From the NCBI GenBank assembly GCA_002110465.1, contig NEED01000069.1, forward strand, positions 248,001-312,000: a stretch of 64,000 nt of DNA, in the 5' to 3' direction. The stretch is from an unicellular cyanobacterium SU2 (lineage in GTDB: Bacteria > Cyanobacteriota > Cyanobacteriia > Cyanobacteriales > Microcystaceae). Position 1 is the stretch's first letter. Every line of letters starts with the position of its first letter. Positions 18,324-27,320 of this stretch are shown here, piece by piece. A model generated the notes under the pieces. It saw only the letters and a list, made by a program, of their open reading frames with translations. It was not told where the DNA came from and searched no databases. Made by a program: the position numbers and the translations under genes.

Positions 18324-19070
18324 AATCAGTCCTTCAAGTTCAAGTTCTTCGATCATTTGTAGTCCTCTAGGATCACCAACCTTGAGTAGCGCACTTCTAG
18401 CATCGTCTTTAACCCCTAAATCTTCATCTTCAGCCAACGCTTCAATCAAAGCATCGATCGCCGTCGCATAAACTACATTAGAAGGCATTTCTCGACACAA
18501 TTGACCGATTGACCAGGCACAGTTACTACGAACCGCAGCGACAGAATCCCGTCTTAGCCCTTCAATTAAAGGGGCGATAGTAGCCACAACGTCTTCATAT
18601 TCGAGTTTAGCGATTTGAGCTAAACTACTGGCTGCCCACAGACGTACTGCCGAAATATCGGTTCTGAGGGCATGAATGAGAGGAGTTAACGCACGGCGAT
18701 CGCCCCCATTTCCTAATGCCCAAACAATTCCTTTACGGACATAGCCGTTCCAGTCTTTGGCTAATAACTCAATTAACGCCCCCACCACATCAGGGCTAGT
18801 ATTTTTCCCCAAGGCGTAGGCCGCACTGACTCGTACTAGGGGACAAACGTCATCTAATAAATCAATGAGAGGAGCGATCGCCCGCTGATCCTGTAGTTCA
18901 CAAAATACCCGTGCTGCTAACATTCGTTGTGATGGGTCTTGATCCGTTAGCAAGGGTAACATCACCTCTGGATCAGGAGGTGATTCATCAGAACCAGCAG
19001 AGTCTAAGTAATCCAATGGGTCATCAAATTGATCCGCCGTCTCAATTACGCTGAGGTCGTCGTCGTGCAT
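18321..19070 (-). CDS. HEAT/PBS-lyase-like repeat protein
   Basis: A 249-residue alpha-solenoid. After an acidic N-terminal 50 residues, at least five HEAT-like units are visible: RMLAARVFCELQDQRAIAPLIDLLDD, VRVSAAYALGKNTSPDVVGALIELL, VRKGIVWALGNGGDRRALTPLIHAL, VRLWAASSLAQIAKLEYEDVVATIAPLIEGL (in parts) and VRSNCAWSIGQL. Such proteins act as binding scaffolds; in cyanobacteria the CpcE/F and NblB members handle phycobilin chromophores. No partner phycobiliprotein gene is near, and no lyase-specific motif is claimed, so the substrate remains open. The ATG at 19070 starts a short acidic leader. Confidence 0.8.
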   Translation of the reverse strand: MHDDDLSVIETADQFDDPLDYLDSAGSDESPPDPEVMLPLLTDQDPSQRMLAARVFCELQDQRAIAPLIDLLDDVCPLVRVSAAYALGKNTSPDVVGALIELLAKDWNGYVRKGIVWALGNGGDRRALTPLIHALRTDISAVRLWAASSLAQIAKLEYEDVVATIAPLIEGLRRDSVAAVRSNCAWSIGQLCREMPSNVVYATAIDALIEALAEDEDLGVKDDARSALLKVGDPRGLQMIEELELEGLI

Positions 19071-19162
19071 AGTTGTTAGGATAGGCCATTCTCAACCATT
19101 TAACCAGGTTTTCGCCGTCTTGTCCTGTTCAAAAATCGAAGTAATGAATTAAGGTTGAGTCC

Positions 19163-20254
19163 TTAACCCCGAGATATTTCTTTCATAAAGGCTAATCCAC
19201 TATACAGTTGAAAGGCTGCATCCCAAGGAGTATCTTCTCTACGGAGTAAGTCTACATGGGGAGGAATGGACTTAAGGAATTCTTGAAAATTGATAGCTGA
19301 TTCTCCAAAAGGGGTAAATTCTGACCAAACTTGACGATTCGGCAATTGCTGGTTAATAAAGTTTATTAGATGAACCCAACTATGATGGGCTGTTCCTCTC
19401 CCGTCAGTAACTTGCTGGGTGTCACAAAAGGACATTCCCTCTAAAAAATGATAGGTCTGGTCACAAAATCGAATAATGCTCTTCTGTTTTGGTAAATGGA
19501 GATCACAAAATTTAGCATAGTCGAGGGTTTCGGTTTTGCGTTGCAATTTTCTCCGTAACCCCATCTCGACACATTCTTCAAACATCGGAAGCATTCCTTC
19601 TACTCGTTGACTTACATCAGACCAATGGAATGTTAAGATATCTTTCTGACTTTTTTGGGGTTGATAAACCACAGTGACTTGAGGAGTCACCGACTCGATA
19701 TACAGCACTCGATGGACTGTCAAGGTGGTAATATCTCTGAGTAATCCCGTAAAACAGGGAATATCTGCTTTTTGGAGTTGTTGAGCATAAAAACGCAGTT
19801 TTCCCATGGCTCCGGTGCGATATAATCGCCAAGACCGACTGGGTAATTGTAGACGGGCTGTGTAGGGGTCAATTTCCATAATTTTCCCAAGTTTCTGAGC
19901 CGCTGCTTGCTTTAATTCCTGGGGAATCGCTTCTAGAATTAATAGTCCTAATTCCTGACTGTCCTGAGCTTCCATCGCCTCGGCTAAGATCTGTTGACGT
20001 TCACTATCTTCTTGTTGTCTAATTCGTTTGATTCCCTGGCGTATTTGGGCTATCAGTTTAGGATTTATGGCTTGAGGTAATAATTTATGGTAGTTTTCTT
20101 TGGCTAAGGTTAACTGACCTTCTAGCTCCTGTATACGGGCTGTATAAAATGTAATCCAAGGGTTATCGGGTTCATTTTGCCCTAATTGTTGGAGCAGTTG
20201 GTGCGCCATAGAATAATCTTGACGGTTGATAGCTTCAGTAATTGGCTCAAGCAT
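19163..20254 (-). CDS. TPR-containing conserved cyanobacterial protein
   Basis: A 363-residue soluble protein. The first 110 residues form TPR-like helical pairs (QDYSMAHQLLQQLGQNEPDNPWITFYTARIQELEG in parts, then LAKENYHKLLPQAINPKLIAQIRQGI). The rest is a mixed fold with conserved-looking stretches: WRLYRTGAMGKLRFYAQQLQ, DIPCFTGLLRDITTLTVHRVLYIE, and AAFQLYSGLAFMKEIS at the C-terminus. I recognise it as a cyanobacterial conserved protein but know no function. It lies 51 bases from rsmE on the same strand, and may be cotranscribed with it. Confidence 0.7.
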   Translation of the reverse strand: MLEPITEAINRQDYSMAHQLLQQLGQNEPDNPWITFYTARIQELEGQLTLAKENYHKLLPQAINPKLIAQIRQGIKRIRQQEDSERQQILAEAMEAQDSQELGLLILEAIPQELKQAAAQKLGKIMEIDPYTARLQLPSRSWRLYRTGAMGKLRFYAQQLQKADIPCFTGLLRDITTLTVHRVLYIESVTPQVTVVYQPQKSQKDILTFHWSDVSQRVEGMLPMFEECVEMGLRRKLQRKTETLDYAKFCDLHLPKQKSIIRFCDQTYHFLEGMSFCDTQQVTDGRGTAHHSWVHLINFINQQLPNRQVWSEFTPFGESAINFQEFLKSIPPHVDLLRREDTPWDAAFQLYSGLAFMKEISRG

Positions 20255-20305
20255 AGAAATCTAGGGGCTTCCAAGTAAAAAATAATTTCTTCTCTTATAG
20301 TTCCC

Positions 20306-21028
20306 CTAGGGACTAAAATTTCTTTCAACAGCAGCAGTCGTTAAGGATAAGGCAACAATGGGAGCCGTTATAGCGCGGAGAATGCGACGACCTAGGGTAA
20401 CGGGTTGAAATCCAGAGGCGATCGCTTTTTCCACTTCTTGATCAGTCCATCCCCCTTCACATCCGGTAGCTATAACAATAGATTTTTGAGGGGAATTAGC
20501 CAAGTAAGCTGATAAATGACTTGCTTCTTTACGGGTAACACAAATATAGTGATCAGTAGTGGTTTTGTTTACAGTTATTAAAATTTGATCAAACGGAAGG
20601 GGTTCGATGATCGTGGGGACAATTTGACGTTCCGACTGTTCTGCTGCTTCGGTAGCAATTTTACGCCATCTTTCAAGTTTATGAGGACTGGGTTTAAGTA
20701 GGGTACGTTGACTAATGGTTGGCATTAAGGTCGTTACTCCTAACTCAGTACAGCAACGGACGATTTCATCAAAACCATTCCCTTTAGGAAGGGCAACAAT
20801 TAAAGTAATCGCAATGGGGAGTTCTGTCGATTCTTTTAAACTTTCTAAAATTTGGGCTGAATTCCCTGTTAATTGGGCTAGATAGGATTGACCTTGACCG
20901 TCCATCGCCACAAAGCGATCGCCTTCTTTTAATCGCAAAACTCGCTTTAAATAATGTTGTTGCTCAGGGGTTAACCTTACCCGTTGGTCAATACTTTTAA
21001 CGGATTCAATAACTAATCTATATACCAA
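20306..21028 (-). CDS. rsmE: 16S rRNA (uracil-1498-N3)-methyltransferase RsmE
   Basis: A 240-residue SPOUT-class (deep-knot) methyltransferase that methylates N3 of U1498 in 16S rRNA with S-adenosylmethionine. Visible: LTPEQQHYLKRVLRLKEGDRFVAMDG, the KGNGFDEIVRCCTELGV stretch, RWRKIATEAAEQSERQIVPTI, and the knot IVIATGCEGGWTDQEVE followed by LGRRILRAITAPIVALS. All are family landmarks. The start is a TTG (21028), since an in-frame TGA lies three codons further upstream. Its promoter region contains the 23-bp palindrome at 21117. Confidence 0.93.
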   Translation of the reverse strand: MVYRLVIESVKSIDQRVRLTPEQQHYLKRVLRLKEGDRFVAMDGQGQSYLAQLTGNSAQILESLKESTELPIAITLIVALPKGNGFDEIVRCCTELGVTTLMPTISQRTLLKPSPHKLERWRKIATEAAEQSERQIVPTIIEPLPFDQILITVNKTTTDHYICVTRKEASHLSAYLANSPQKSIVIATGCEGGWTDQEVEKAIASGFQPVTLGRRILRAITAPIVALSLTTAAVERNFSP

Positions 21029-21116
21029 GTCTACTCAACTCTATGGCCAGTTCAAGTGAACTAAAATTTTGGCTAGGGGATTTTATCCCTATTCGGCTCC
21101 TAAATTACACATCACT

Positions 21117-21139
21117 AAGATAGATTGTCAATCTATCTT
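21117..21139. promoter_or_regulatory. Perfect 23-bp palindrome, candidate operator
   Basis: AAGATAGATTG (21117-21127) and CAATCTATCTT (21129-21139) are perfect inverted repeats around a single T. The right arm overlaps the first two bases of a TTGACA -35 box (21138-21143), so a dimeric repressor bound here would block that promoter. It also lies about 90 bases upstream of rsmE on the other strand. As RNA it would form an 11-bp stem, but a one-base loop is impossible without opening, so a DNA operator seems more likely. Confidence 0.5.
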
Positions 21140-21166
21140 GACACTTTTTAACATTAGTGTTACATT
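21138..21166 (+). promoter_or_regulatory. Consensus sigma-70 promoter for a candidate sRNA
   Basis: TTGACA (21138-21143), a 17-base spacer, then TACATT (21161-21166). This is the best -35/-10 pair I found in the window. No open reading frame follows before the terminator at 21271. Confidence 0.6.
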
Positions 21167-21172
21167 TATTTA

Positions 21173-21299
21173 CATAGAGCAGTAAACAAAGTCTTAATTG
21201 CCAGGGGTCTTGTTTGCCAGCTAAAATCGTGTGATTTCCGTATCTCTCATTGAATTAAGTTCTCCTAGATAACCTCGGTGGCGTGCCGAGGTTTTTTAT
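21173..21299 (+). ncRNA. Candidate small RNA, about 125 nt
   Basis: A consensus promoter ends at 21166 and a strong intrinsic terminator ends near 21299; between them there is no credible coding frame. The transcript would contain two copies of TTGCCAG (21198, 21214). It would also contain a pyrimidine-rich, apparently unpaired stretch with CTCTCATTG and TTCTCCT (about 21244-21267), which can pair with AGGAG-type ribosome-binding sites and nearby ATG codons. This is the layout of a trans-acting riboregulator. It could correspond to a known cyanobacterial sRNA such as PsrR1, but I cannot confirm that from memory. Confidence 0.55.
21271..21299 (+). terminator. Strong intrinsic terminator of the candidate sRNA
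   Basis: AACCTCGG (21271-21278) and CCGAGGTT (21286-21293) form a perfect 8-bp GC-rich stem with the loop TGGCGTG, followed directly by TTTTATTTTTT. Confidence 0.85.
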
Positions 21300-21549
21300 T
21301 TTTTAAAAGAATGTCGTTCAATGAAAGACCGTTTAGCTTTACTCATGCAAAAAACATATAGTGTATATCATAAAGAAAAAAAAATAATAAACTTAATGTT
21401 TTTTTAATTATTGATTAAAATAAATTAACTTTATCAAAAAAATATAAAAAAATATAATTATTGTTCCTTGCAATTTTTAACAAAGGTGTTATATTTTAAA
21501 CAAATCTATTCAAACCTTAACAAACTTACTCAAACCATAACCAAGTCTT

Positions 21550-22386
21550 ATGAAAGTCGTAATATTAGCAGGTGGGTTAGGGACGCGCTTAGCACCTGAA
21601 ACGGAAACCATCCCAAAACCAATGGTAGAAATTGGGGGTCGTCCCATTCTTTGGCATATCATGATGCACTATTACCAATATGGATTTTCAGACTTCGTCA
21701 TTGCCCTTGGCTATAAAGGGGAAGTGATCAAAAAGTATATGGTTGACTACTGCCACTTAGAAGGGAACATCACAGTAGACTTTCAATCTAAGACAGTTGC
21801 CAAAGATAAAAGCGATCAACCTAATTGGAAAGTGCAATTGGTGGAAACAGGACTTTCAACAAATACAGGGGGTCGAATCAAACGAATTTCACCTTATATA
21901 GGTAATGAACCCTTTTTATTAACCTGGGGAGATGGGGTGTCAAATGTCAATCTTCACGAGCTAATAGCCTTTCATCGCGCCCATGGAAAACTAGCCACCC
22001 TAACCGCTGTTCGTCCTCCGGCTCGCTTTGGTCACTTAGAATTAGAAGGGCATAAAATTACCAACTTTGCTGAGAAGCTTCAATCAAAAGAAGGGTGGAT
22101 TAACGGAGCCTTTTTTGTTTTAGAACCCGATGTTTTTAACTACATCGCTGGAGATAATACTCTGTTTGAAAAAGAACCATTAGAAACCTTAGCTCAAGAG
22201 GGTGAACTAATGGCTTATTATCATGAATCATTCTGGCAATGTATGGACACTGTTAAGGATAAAAAGAAACTAGAAGAACTCTGGGCATCTGGAAACGCTC
22301 CCTGGAAAACTTGGGAGGAGAAACAGAAATTGTTGCATTATTCTGCTCCCAAAATGGCTGAAAAGTCGAAATTATTAGTGAATTAA
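21550..22386 (+). CDS. rfbF: Glucose-1-phosphate cytidylyltransferase
   Basis: A 278-residue nucleotidyltransferase that makes CDP-glucose from CTP and glucose-1-phosphate, the first step to CDP-linked 6-deoxy and 3,6-dideoxy sugars of surface polysaccharide. Seen: the nucleotide-binding start VVILAGGLGTRLAPETETIPKPMVEIGG (in parts), HIMMHYYQYGFSDFVIALGYKG, LLTWGDGVSNV, FAEKLQSKEGWINGAFFVLEP, and HESFWQCMDTVKDKKKLEELW. The last 20 residues extend beyond the usual 257. It opens a five-gene same-strand cluster. The partner CDP-glucose 4,6-dehydratase (rfbG) is not in the window. A heat of AT-rich sequence with direct repeats CTCAAACC precedes it. Confidence 0.93.
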   Translation: MKVVILAGGLGTRLAPETETIPKPMVEIGGRPILWHIMMHYYQYGFSDFVIALGYKGEVIKKYMVDYCHLEGNITVDFQSKTVAKDKSDQPNWKVQLVETGLSTNTGGRIKRISPYIGNEPFLLTWGDGVSNVNLHELIAFHRAHGKLATLTAVRPPARFGHLELEGHKITNFAEKLQSKEGWINGAFFVLEPDVFNYIAGDNTLFEKEPLETLAQEGELMAYYHESFWQCMDTVKDKKKLEELWASGNAPWKTWEEKQKLLHYSAPKMAEKSKLLVN

Positions 22387-22644
22387 GCTTTAGTTTGTAT
22401 GCTGCCGAAGCACGGTGTAGCAGTCCATTTTCTCACTGAGAAACTTTTTGTAAATAAAACATTAAGTTGATTTTGGTAGTCAACTCTTTAGGATTGATTT
22501 CTAAAGGCTAAAGCCTTTACTAAGAGCGTACCTATCATTTTAATATTTATTTGACAAACAATCTCTGATGATCTAGTTAGAAACCACAGCAAAATAGTGA
22601 TTGAGGCTCTTAATGTGTCTGAAATTTTTGGTTAAAAAAAGCTC
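22387..22644. other. Spacer with weak terminator hairpin and a small palindrome
   Basis: TTTCTC-ACT-GAGAAA (22429-22443) is followed by CTTTTTG and may end rfbF transcripts in part. AAAGGCTAAAGCCTTT (22503-22518) is a perfect palindrome of a kind repeated in cyanobacterial spacers. No gene. Confidence 0.4.
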
Positions 22645-23670
22645 ATGAAAGTATTAGTAACTGGACATAAAGGATATATTGGAACGGTTTTAGTTCCGAT
22701 GTTGTTAGCAAAAGGATATCAAGTTTTTGGAATTGATACTGATCTATTTGAACAATGTACCTTTGGTGATGGACTCCCTGAGATTCCTGATATTAGAAAA
22801 GATGTTCGAGATGTTGAAGCTTCTGATCTTGAAGGTTGTGAAGCAGTTTTGCACTTAGCAGGATTATCCAATGATCCTCTAGGAAACTTAAATCCTGACT
22901 TAACCTATGCCATCAATCATCAAGCATCCGTTAAGTTAGCAAAATTGTGTAAGGAAGTTGGAATCACCCGCTATATTTTCTCCTCTTCTTGTAGTAATTA
23001 TGGAGCAGGAGGAACTGACTGGCTAACCGAAGAATCTCCCTTTAATCCAGTTACTCCTTACGGGATGTCTAAAGTGCGTGTGGAACAAGAAGTTTCCCAA
23101 CTTGCAGACGATAACTTTAGCCCTACTTTTTTACGCAATGCAACAGCTTATGGCGTGTCCCCTCGCCTACGGTTTGATTTAGTTCTCAATAATTTAGTCG
23201 CTTGGGCATTTACGACAGGTCGCATCTATATCAAAAGTGATGGAACTCCTTGGCGGCCAATCGTTCATATTGAGGACATCTCTCGTGCCTTTATTGCTGT
23301 ATTAGAAGCCCCTCGTGAATTGGTTCATAATCAATCTTTTAATGTGGGGCGTAATGAAGACAACTATCAGATTCGGCAACTTGCTGAGATCGTGGGAGAA
23401 GTTGTTCCCAATTGTCAAATTGAATATGCAAAAGATGGGGGACCCGACAAGCGTTGTTATCGAGTTGATTGCAGTAAAATAACTGAAGTTTTGCCCGAAT
23501 TTAAACCCCAATGGAATGCAAAAAAAGGGGCCAAAGAACTCTACGATGTCTATCAAAAAGTTGGATTGACGTTGGAAGAGTTTGAAGGGGAAAAGTATCA
23601 ACGCATTGCTCACATTAAATACTTGATTAATGGTCAGCGATTAGACACAAATTTACGTTGGTTAGTCTAG
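22645..23670 (+). CDS. NAD-dependent epimerase/dehydratase (extended SDR)
   Basis: A 341-residue extended short-chain dehydrogenase/reductase. The NAD-binding GHKGYIG is at 7-13; an Asp after [10 protein letters not shown] at about 31 suggests NAD rather than NADP. The active site is SSSCSNYG (113-120) with YGMSK (Y139, K143). [13 protein letters not shown] near 206-218 is the usual substrate-side motif. It acts on a nucleotide sugar, probably a CDP- or dTDP-linked keto sugar of the same pathway as rfbF, but the exact reaction cannot be read from the sequence. It lacks the T-G-x-x-G form GxTGxxG in favour of HKG, common in these surface-sugar SDRs. The methyltransferase gene begins 28 bases later. 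Confidence 0.85.
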   Translation: MKVLVTGHKGYIGTVLVPMLLAKGYQVFGIDTDLFEQCTFGDGLPEIPDIRKDVRDVEASDLEGCEAVLHLAGLSNDPLGNLNPDLTYAINHQASVKLAKLCKEVGITRYIFSSSCSNYGAGGTDWLTEESPFNPVTPYGMSKVRVEQEVSQLADDNFSPTFLRNATAYGVSPRLRFDLVLNNLVAWAFTTGRIYIKSDGTPWRPIVHIEDISRAFIAVLEAPRELVHNQSFNVGRNEDNYQIRQLAEIVGEVVPNCQIEYAKDGGPDKRCYRVDCSKITEVLPEFKPQWNAKKGAKELYDVYQKVGLTLEEFEGEKYQRIAHIKYLINGQRLDTNLRWLV

Positions 23671-23698
23671 TACCAATTTAGCCTTAGTTCTCAACATA

Positions 23699-24928
23699 AT
23701 GACTCATCCGACTCCGTCTTGTCTTTCCTGTGCTTGTTCTCAGTTAACTCCGATCATTTCCTTTGGAGATACCCCGTTAGCGGATCGTCTTTTAACTCAA
23801 GAACAACTTGATAAACCAGAATACACAGCCCCGTTAGATTTAGCATTTTGTCCAGAATGTAAACTGGTACAAATCACCGAAAAGGTTTCACCAGAAATCC
23901 TATTTTGTGAGGATTATCCTTACTTTTCCTCTGTTTCACCCTCATTACTCAAACACTTTGGTGATAGTGCTAAAGCGTTAATAAAATTGAGAAAACTTGA
24001 TAGTAATAGTCTGGTGATTGAAGCAGCAAGTAATGATGGGTATATGCTCAAAAACTTCACAGAAGAAGGTATCCCTGTATTAGGAATTGATCCAGCTTCA
24101 GGGCCTGTTGAAGCTGCTCAAAAAGCAGGAATTCCTACAATGTGTACCTTTTTTACTCAAGTATTAGCCCAAAAACTAAAAGCAGAAGGAAAGCAAGCCG
24201 ATCTATTTTTAGGAAATAATGTACTTGCTCACGTTCCAGATCTTAATGGGTTTGTCGAAGGAATTTCTATCCTTTTAAAAGAAACAGGGATGGCGGTAAT
24301 AGAAGCTCCCTATGTAGTAGATTTAGTAGATAAGTGTGAATTTGACACCATTTATCATCAACATTTGTGCTACTTTTCTATTACTGCTTTAGATAAATTA
24401 TTCCGACGACATTCTTTGTATTTGAATGATGTTCAACGCACACAAATACATGGAGGATCATTACGTCTATTTATTGAACCAAAAGAGAACGTAAAAGACT
24501 CAGTTAAATCTCTTCTAGAGATGGAAGTTGAACGGAAAATTGATCAAGTAGATTATTACTATCAATTTGCTGAAAGAGTCCATCAAATCAAAAAAGATTT
24601 ACGAGGAATTTTAGAAGATTTAAAAAAACAAGGTAAGAAGATTGCGGGTTATGGGGCAGCAGCTAAAGCAACAACCATGCTCAGTTATGTAGGAATTGAT
24701 CAGCAAATCTTAGACTATATTGTTGATCTTAATCCCTTTAAACAAGGTCGTTATATGGGAGGCAATCATATCCCTATTTTACCTCCCTCTAAGCTATTAG
24801 AAGATAAGCCTGATTATGTTTTAATTCTTGCTTGGAATTTTTCCGAAGAAATCATTAAGCAACAAAAGGCGTATCAAGAACAAGGGGGGAAATTTATTAT
24901 CCCTATTCCCGAACCCAAGATCATTTGA
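23699..24928 (+). CDS. Sugar C-methyltransferase (zinc-binding N-terminus, SAM domain), paralogue 1
   Basis: A 409-residue class I SAM methyltransferase with the three-part layout of NDP-hexose 3-C-methyltransferases (TylC3/NovU type). An N-terminal zinc site is formed by C8, C11 and C51, C54 (CLSC; CPEC). The SAM-binding domain has [15 protein letters not shown] around 102-116. A C-terminal Rossmann-like domain contains [18 protein letters not shown] and [13 protein letters not shown]. Family role: adds a methyl branch to carbon 3 of a keto sugar. In this cluster it would make a branched sugar for a surface glycan. It is followed 42 bases later by a second member of the same family, about the same length. 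Confidence 0.88.
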   Translation: MTHPTPSCLSCACSQLTPIISFGDTPLADRLLTQEQLDKPEYTAPLDLAFCPECKLVQITEKVSPEILFCEDYPYFSSVSPSLLKHFGDSAKALIKLRKLDSNSLVIEAASNDGYMLKNFTEEGIPVLGIDPASGPVEAAQKAGIPTMCTFFTQVLAQKLKAEGKQADLFLGNNVLAHVPDLNGFVEGISILLKETGMAVIEAPYVVDLVDKCEFDTIYHQHLCYFSITALDKLFRRHSLYLNDVQRTQIHGGSLRLFIEPKENVKDSVKSLLEMEVERKIDQVDYYYQFAERVHQIKKDLRGILEDLKKQGKKIAGYGAAAKATTMLSYVGIDQQILDYIVDLNPFKQGRYMGGNHIPILPPSKLLEDKPDYVLILAWNFSEEIIKQQKAYQEQGGKFIIPIPEPKII

Positions 24929-24970
24929 ATTTCAGAATAATAAGACCGCATTTCAAGGAATTAATTAATC

Positions 24971-26194
24971 ATGCCATTAGCAAATTTATCTTCAGAATTA
25001 CAGCCTATAACCCGAACTGTGGAACACACTTGCCCTAGTTGTGGTTATCAAGAACTTCAGGTATTTTATGAAGTCGAAAACGTACCCGTTCACAGTTGTT
25101 TGATGATGTCTACAAAAGAAGAAGCTATCAATTTTCCCTGTGGAGATGTTAGCTTAGGATTCTGTGAAAAATGTGGGTTTATTACCAATATTGACTTTGA
25201 TGCTAAGTGGTCAGCTTATGCACCTAACTATGAAGATCAACAAAGTTTTTCGCCGACTTTTAATCAGTTTGCCTTAAATCTTGCCAAAGGATTAATCGAA
25301 AAATATGATTTACAAGAAAAAAACATTGTCGAAATTGGCTGTAGCAAAGGAGATTTTTTAGTTCTTTTATGTGAATTAGCAAACAACTCTGGAACAGGAA
25401 TTGACCCTAGTGCTGTAGTAGGAAGAATTGAGAGTGAGGCAACAGAACGCATTACTTTTATTCAAGATTACTATTCAGAGAAATATGCTGATCATTATGG
25501 TGATTTAATTTGTTGTCGCCATACTCTAGAACATATTCATCTCACAGCAGACTTAGTAAATACAGTACGACGTTCTATTGGGGATCGCCTTAATACGGCA
25601 GTCTTTTTTGAAATTCCCGATATGGGACGAGTCTTAAAGGAGTTGGCTTTTGAGGATATTTACTATGAACACTGTTCCTATTTTACCCCAGGAACTTTAG
25701 CACGTTTATTCCGTTTGTGTGGCTTTGAGGTTCAAGATTTATCTTTAGCTTATGGGGATCAATATTTGTTAATTGAAGCTAACCCTGTTATCACTCCTAG
25801 TCAAAAAATTCATCCCCTAGAAGAAACCCCCGAACAAGTCAAAAAAGATGTTGACTATTTTGCCAGTCATATTCAGAAAAAATTACAGCACTGGCAAGAC
25901 TATTTAGCCAATATTAAAGCAACCAATAAAAAAGTTGTGGTTTGGGGATCAGGATCTAAATGTGTGGCATTTTTAACGACTTTGGGAATGAAAGATCAAA
26001 TTGAATACATCGTTGATATTAATCCCCATCGTCACGGCAAATTTATTCCAGGAGTTGGAAAAGAAATTATGTCCCCTGAATTTCTCAAAGAATACCAACC
26101 GGATGAAGTAATTGTGATGAATGCCATCTACTGTCAAGAAATAGGACAAATGCTACAAAAGATGGGCGTTGATACTAAAATTGTCCATTTATAA
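24971..26194 (+). CDS. Sugar C-methyltransferase-like protein, paralogue 2
   Basis: A 407-residue protein with the same architecture as its upstream neighbour but well diverged. The zinc site is C21, C24 and C65, C68 (CPSC; CEKC). The SAM motif is NIVEIGCSKGDFLVLL near 116-131. The C-terminal domain contains VVWGSGSKCVAFLTTLG and DINPHRHGKFIPGVG. Here GSGSKC replaces the GYGAAAK of the other copy, so the two probably act at different positions or on different substrates. Homologous regions EDIYYEHCSYFTPGTLARLF and [20 protein letters not shown] align between them. The glycosyltransferase gene starts 14 bases after the stop, which argues for one transcript. Confidence 0.85.
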   Translation: MPLANLSSELQPITRTVEHTCPSCGYQELQVFYEVENVPVHSCLMMSTKEEAINFPCGDVSLGFCEKCGFITNIDFDAKWSAYAPNYEDQQSFSPTFNQFALNLAKGLIEKYDLQEKNIVEIGCSKGDFLVLLCELANNSGTGIDPSAVVGRIESEATERITFIQDYYSEKYADHYGDLICCRHTLEHIHLTADLVNTVRRSIGDRLNTAVFFEIPDMGRVLKELAFEDIYYEHCSYFTPGTLARLFRLCGFEVQDLSLAYGDQYLLIEANPVITPSQKIHPLEETPEQVKKDVDYFASHIQKKLQHWQDYLANIKATNKKVVVWGSGSKCVAFLTTLGMKDQIEYIVDINPHRHGKFIPGVGKEIMSPEFLKEYQPDEVIVMNAIYCQEIGQMLQKMGVDTKIVHL

Positions 26195-26208
26195 AATTAG
26201 GAAATATC

Positions 26209-27276
26209 ATGAAAAACTATCAATATCATATTGCTTTTAGTCGCATCTTTGACTTGAATAAATTTGATGAAGAGGCAAAAGCGAAAAAACGGCCTAGACA
26301 TACCATGTCTTTGTTGAGTCAAAAGCTTCAGGCGATCGTTTATGAACCAGGAGGTCGTCTTCTGTCTTTAAGCGATAAAATCTTACCTAAAATTACAGGG
26401 GCAAGTAATCCCGATCATTTTGCCCTAGGTCGTTTTCTAGGACAGACTTTAACCGAGAATGATGTTGTTTTTTCTATTGGAGAAGACTCAGGATTTCCCA
26501 TTGCCATTCATCGTCAAGAAAATGGACCTAAAAATGTTGTTTTTGTTCATAACCCTGATCGGTTGCGTGGTCGTCTTACCTTGAAGCTGTTTAACTTAGG
26601 GCAGCGAGTTGATTTATTTATGACAAATACAGCAATTAAAGCTGATTTTCTGCGAGATTATCTCAACTTGCCACCCGAAAAAGTATTTTTGGTCACCGAA
26701 CAAACCGACACCCACTTCTTTACCCCTGGGCCTCAATCTCCTGAGAAAACCCGTCCTATCATTGGTAGTGGCGGCCTCGAACAACGGGACTATAAAACTC
26801 TCGCTACAGCGATCAAACCCTTAGACGTTGATGTTAAAGTCTGTGCTGTTTCTCCCAATGCAACAGCGATGAAAGATACCTTCCCAGAGGTTCTCCCCAA
26901 AAATATGTCAGTAGGATATTATGATTGGCCAGATTTAGTGCAGTTGTATCGAGACTCTGATGTAGTCGTGATTAGTCTGAAAAATCATAATTATCAAGCA
27001 GGACTGACTACGTTGTTTGAGTCTTTAGCTTGTCAACGGCCGGTTGTTATGACCCGAACCCCTGGACTGGTGGGAGACTTTGCTGATGCAGGGTTGATCA
27101 CAGCAGTTAAAGCTGGTGATCCCCAAGCAATGCGATCTGCTATTTTAGACCTCTTAAATAACCCGAAAAAGGCACAAGCTATGGCACAAAAAGGTTATGA
27201 AACGGTATCAAAATACTATACAAGTGAACGATATGTGGAGACGATTGCCGAACAAGTAATGAATTGTATGCACTGA
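26209..27276 (+). CDS. Glycosyltransferase, GT-B fold (GT4-like)
   Basis: A 355-residue putative glycosyltransferase that closes the surface-sugar cluster. The C-terminal half has a GT-B look: YYDWPDLVQLYRDSDVVVISL, then GLTTLFESLACQRPVVMTRTPGL, where the E-S-L-A-C-x-x-P-V-V pattern is the nucleotide-sugar site of GT4-type retaining enzymes. It ends with a typical MAQKGYETVSKYYTSERYVETI helix. The N-terminal domain (FSIGEDSGFPIAI; FVHNPDRLRGRLTLKLF) fits an acceptor-binding Rossmann half. No membrane segment. Donor and acceptor are unknown; the neighbours suggest it transfers the modified CDP-sugar. A bidirectional terminator follows. Confidence 0.82.
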   Translation: MKNYQYHIAFSRIFDLNKFDEEAKAKKRPRHTMSLLSQKLQAIVYEPGGRLLSLSDKILPKITGASNPDHFALGRFLGQTLTENDVVFSIGEDSGFPIAIHRQENGPKNVVFVHNPDRLRGRLTLKLFNLGQRVDLFMTNTAIKADFLRDYLNLPPEKVFLVTEQTDTHFFTPGPQSPEKTRPIIGSGGLEQRDYKTLATAIKPLDVDVKVCAVSPNATAMKDTFPEVLPKNMSVGYYDWPDLVQLYRDSDVVVISLKNHNYQAGLTTLFESLACQRPVVMTRTPGLVGDFADAGLITAVKAGDPQAMRSAILDLLNNPKKAQAMAQKGYETVSKYYTSERYVETIAEQVMNCMH

Positions 27277-27285
27277 AATTTATAT

Positions 27286-27309
27286 TTTTTGCCGTTAAAG
27301 GGGCAAAAA
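27286..27309. terminator. Bidirectional terminator between the glycosyltransferase and the DHOase-like gene
   Basis: TTTTTGCC (27286-27293) and GGCAAAAA (27302-27309) form a perfect 8-bp stem with an 8-base loop, with T-rich sequence on both strands beyond the GC core. The two flanking genes converge on it. Confidence 0.7.
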
Positions 27310-27320
27310 TTTAGCCTAGT

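Noticed and set aside
21117-21139. Terminator for an unknown plus-strand RNA
   Set aside because: A one-base loop is not a workable hairpin and the T run comes several bases later within the spacer of a better promoter.
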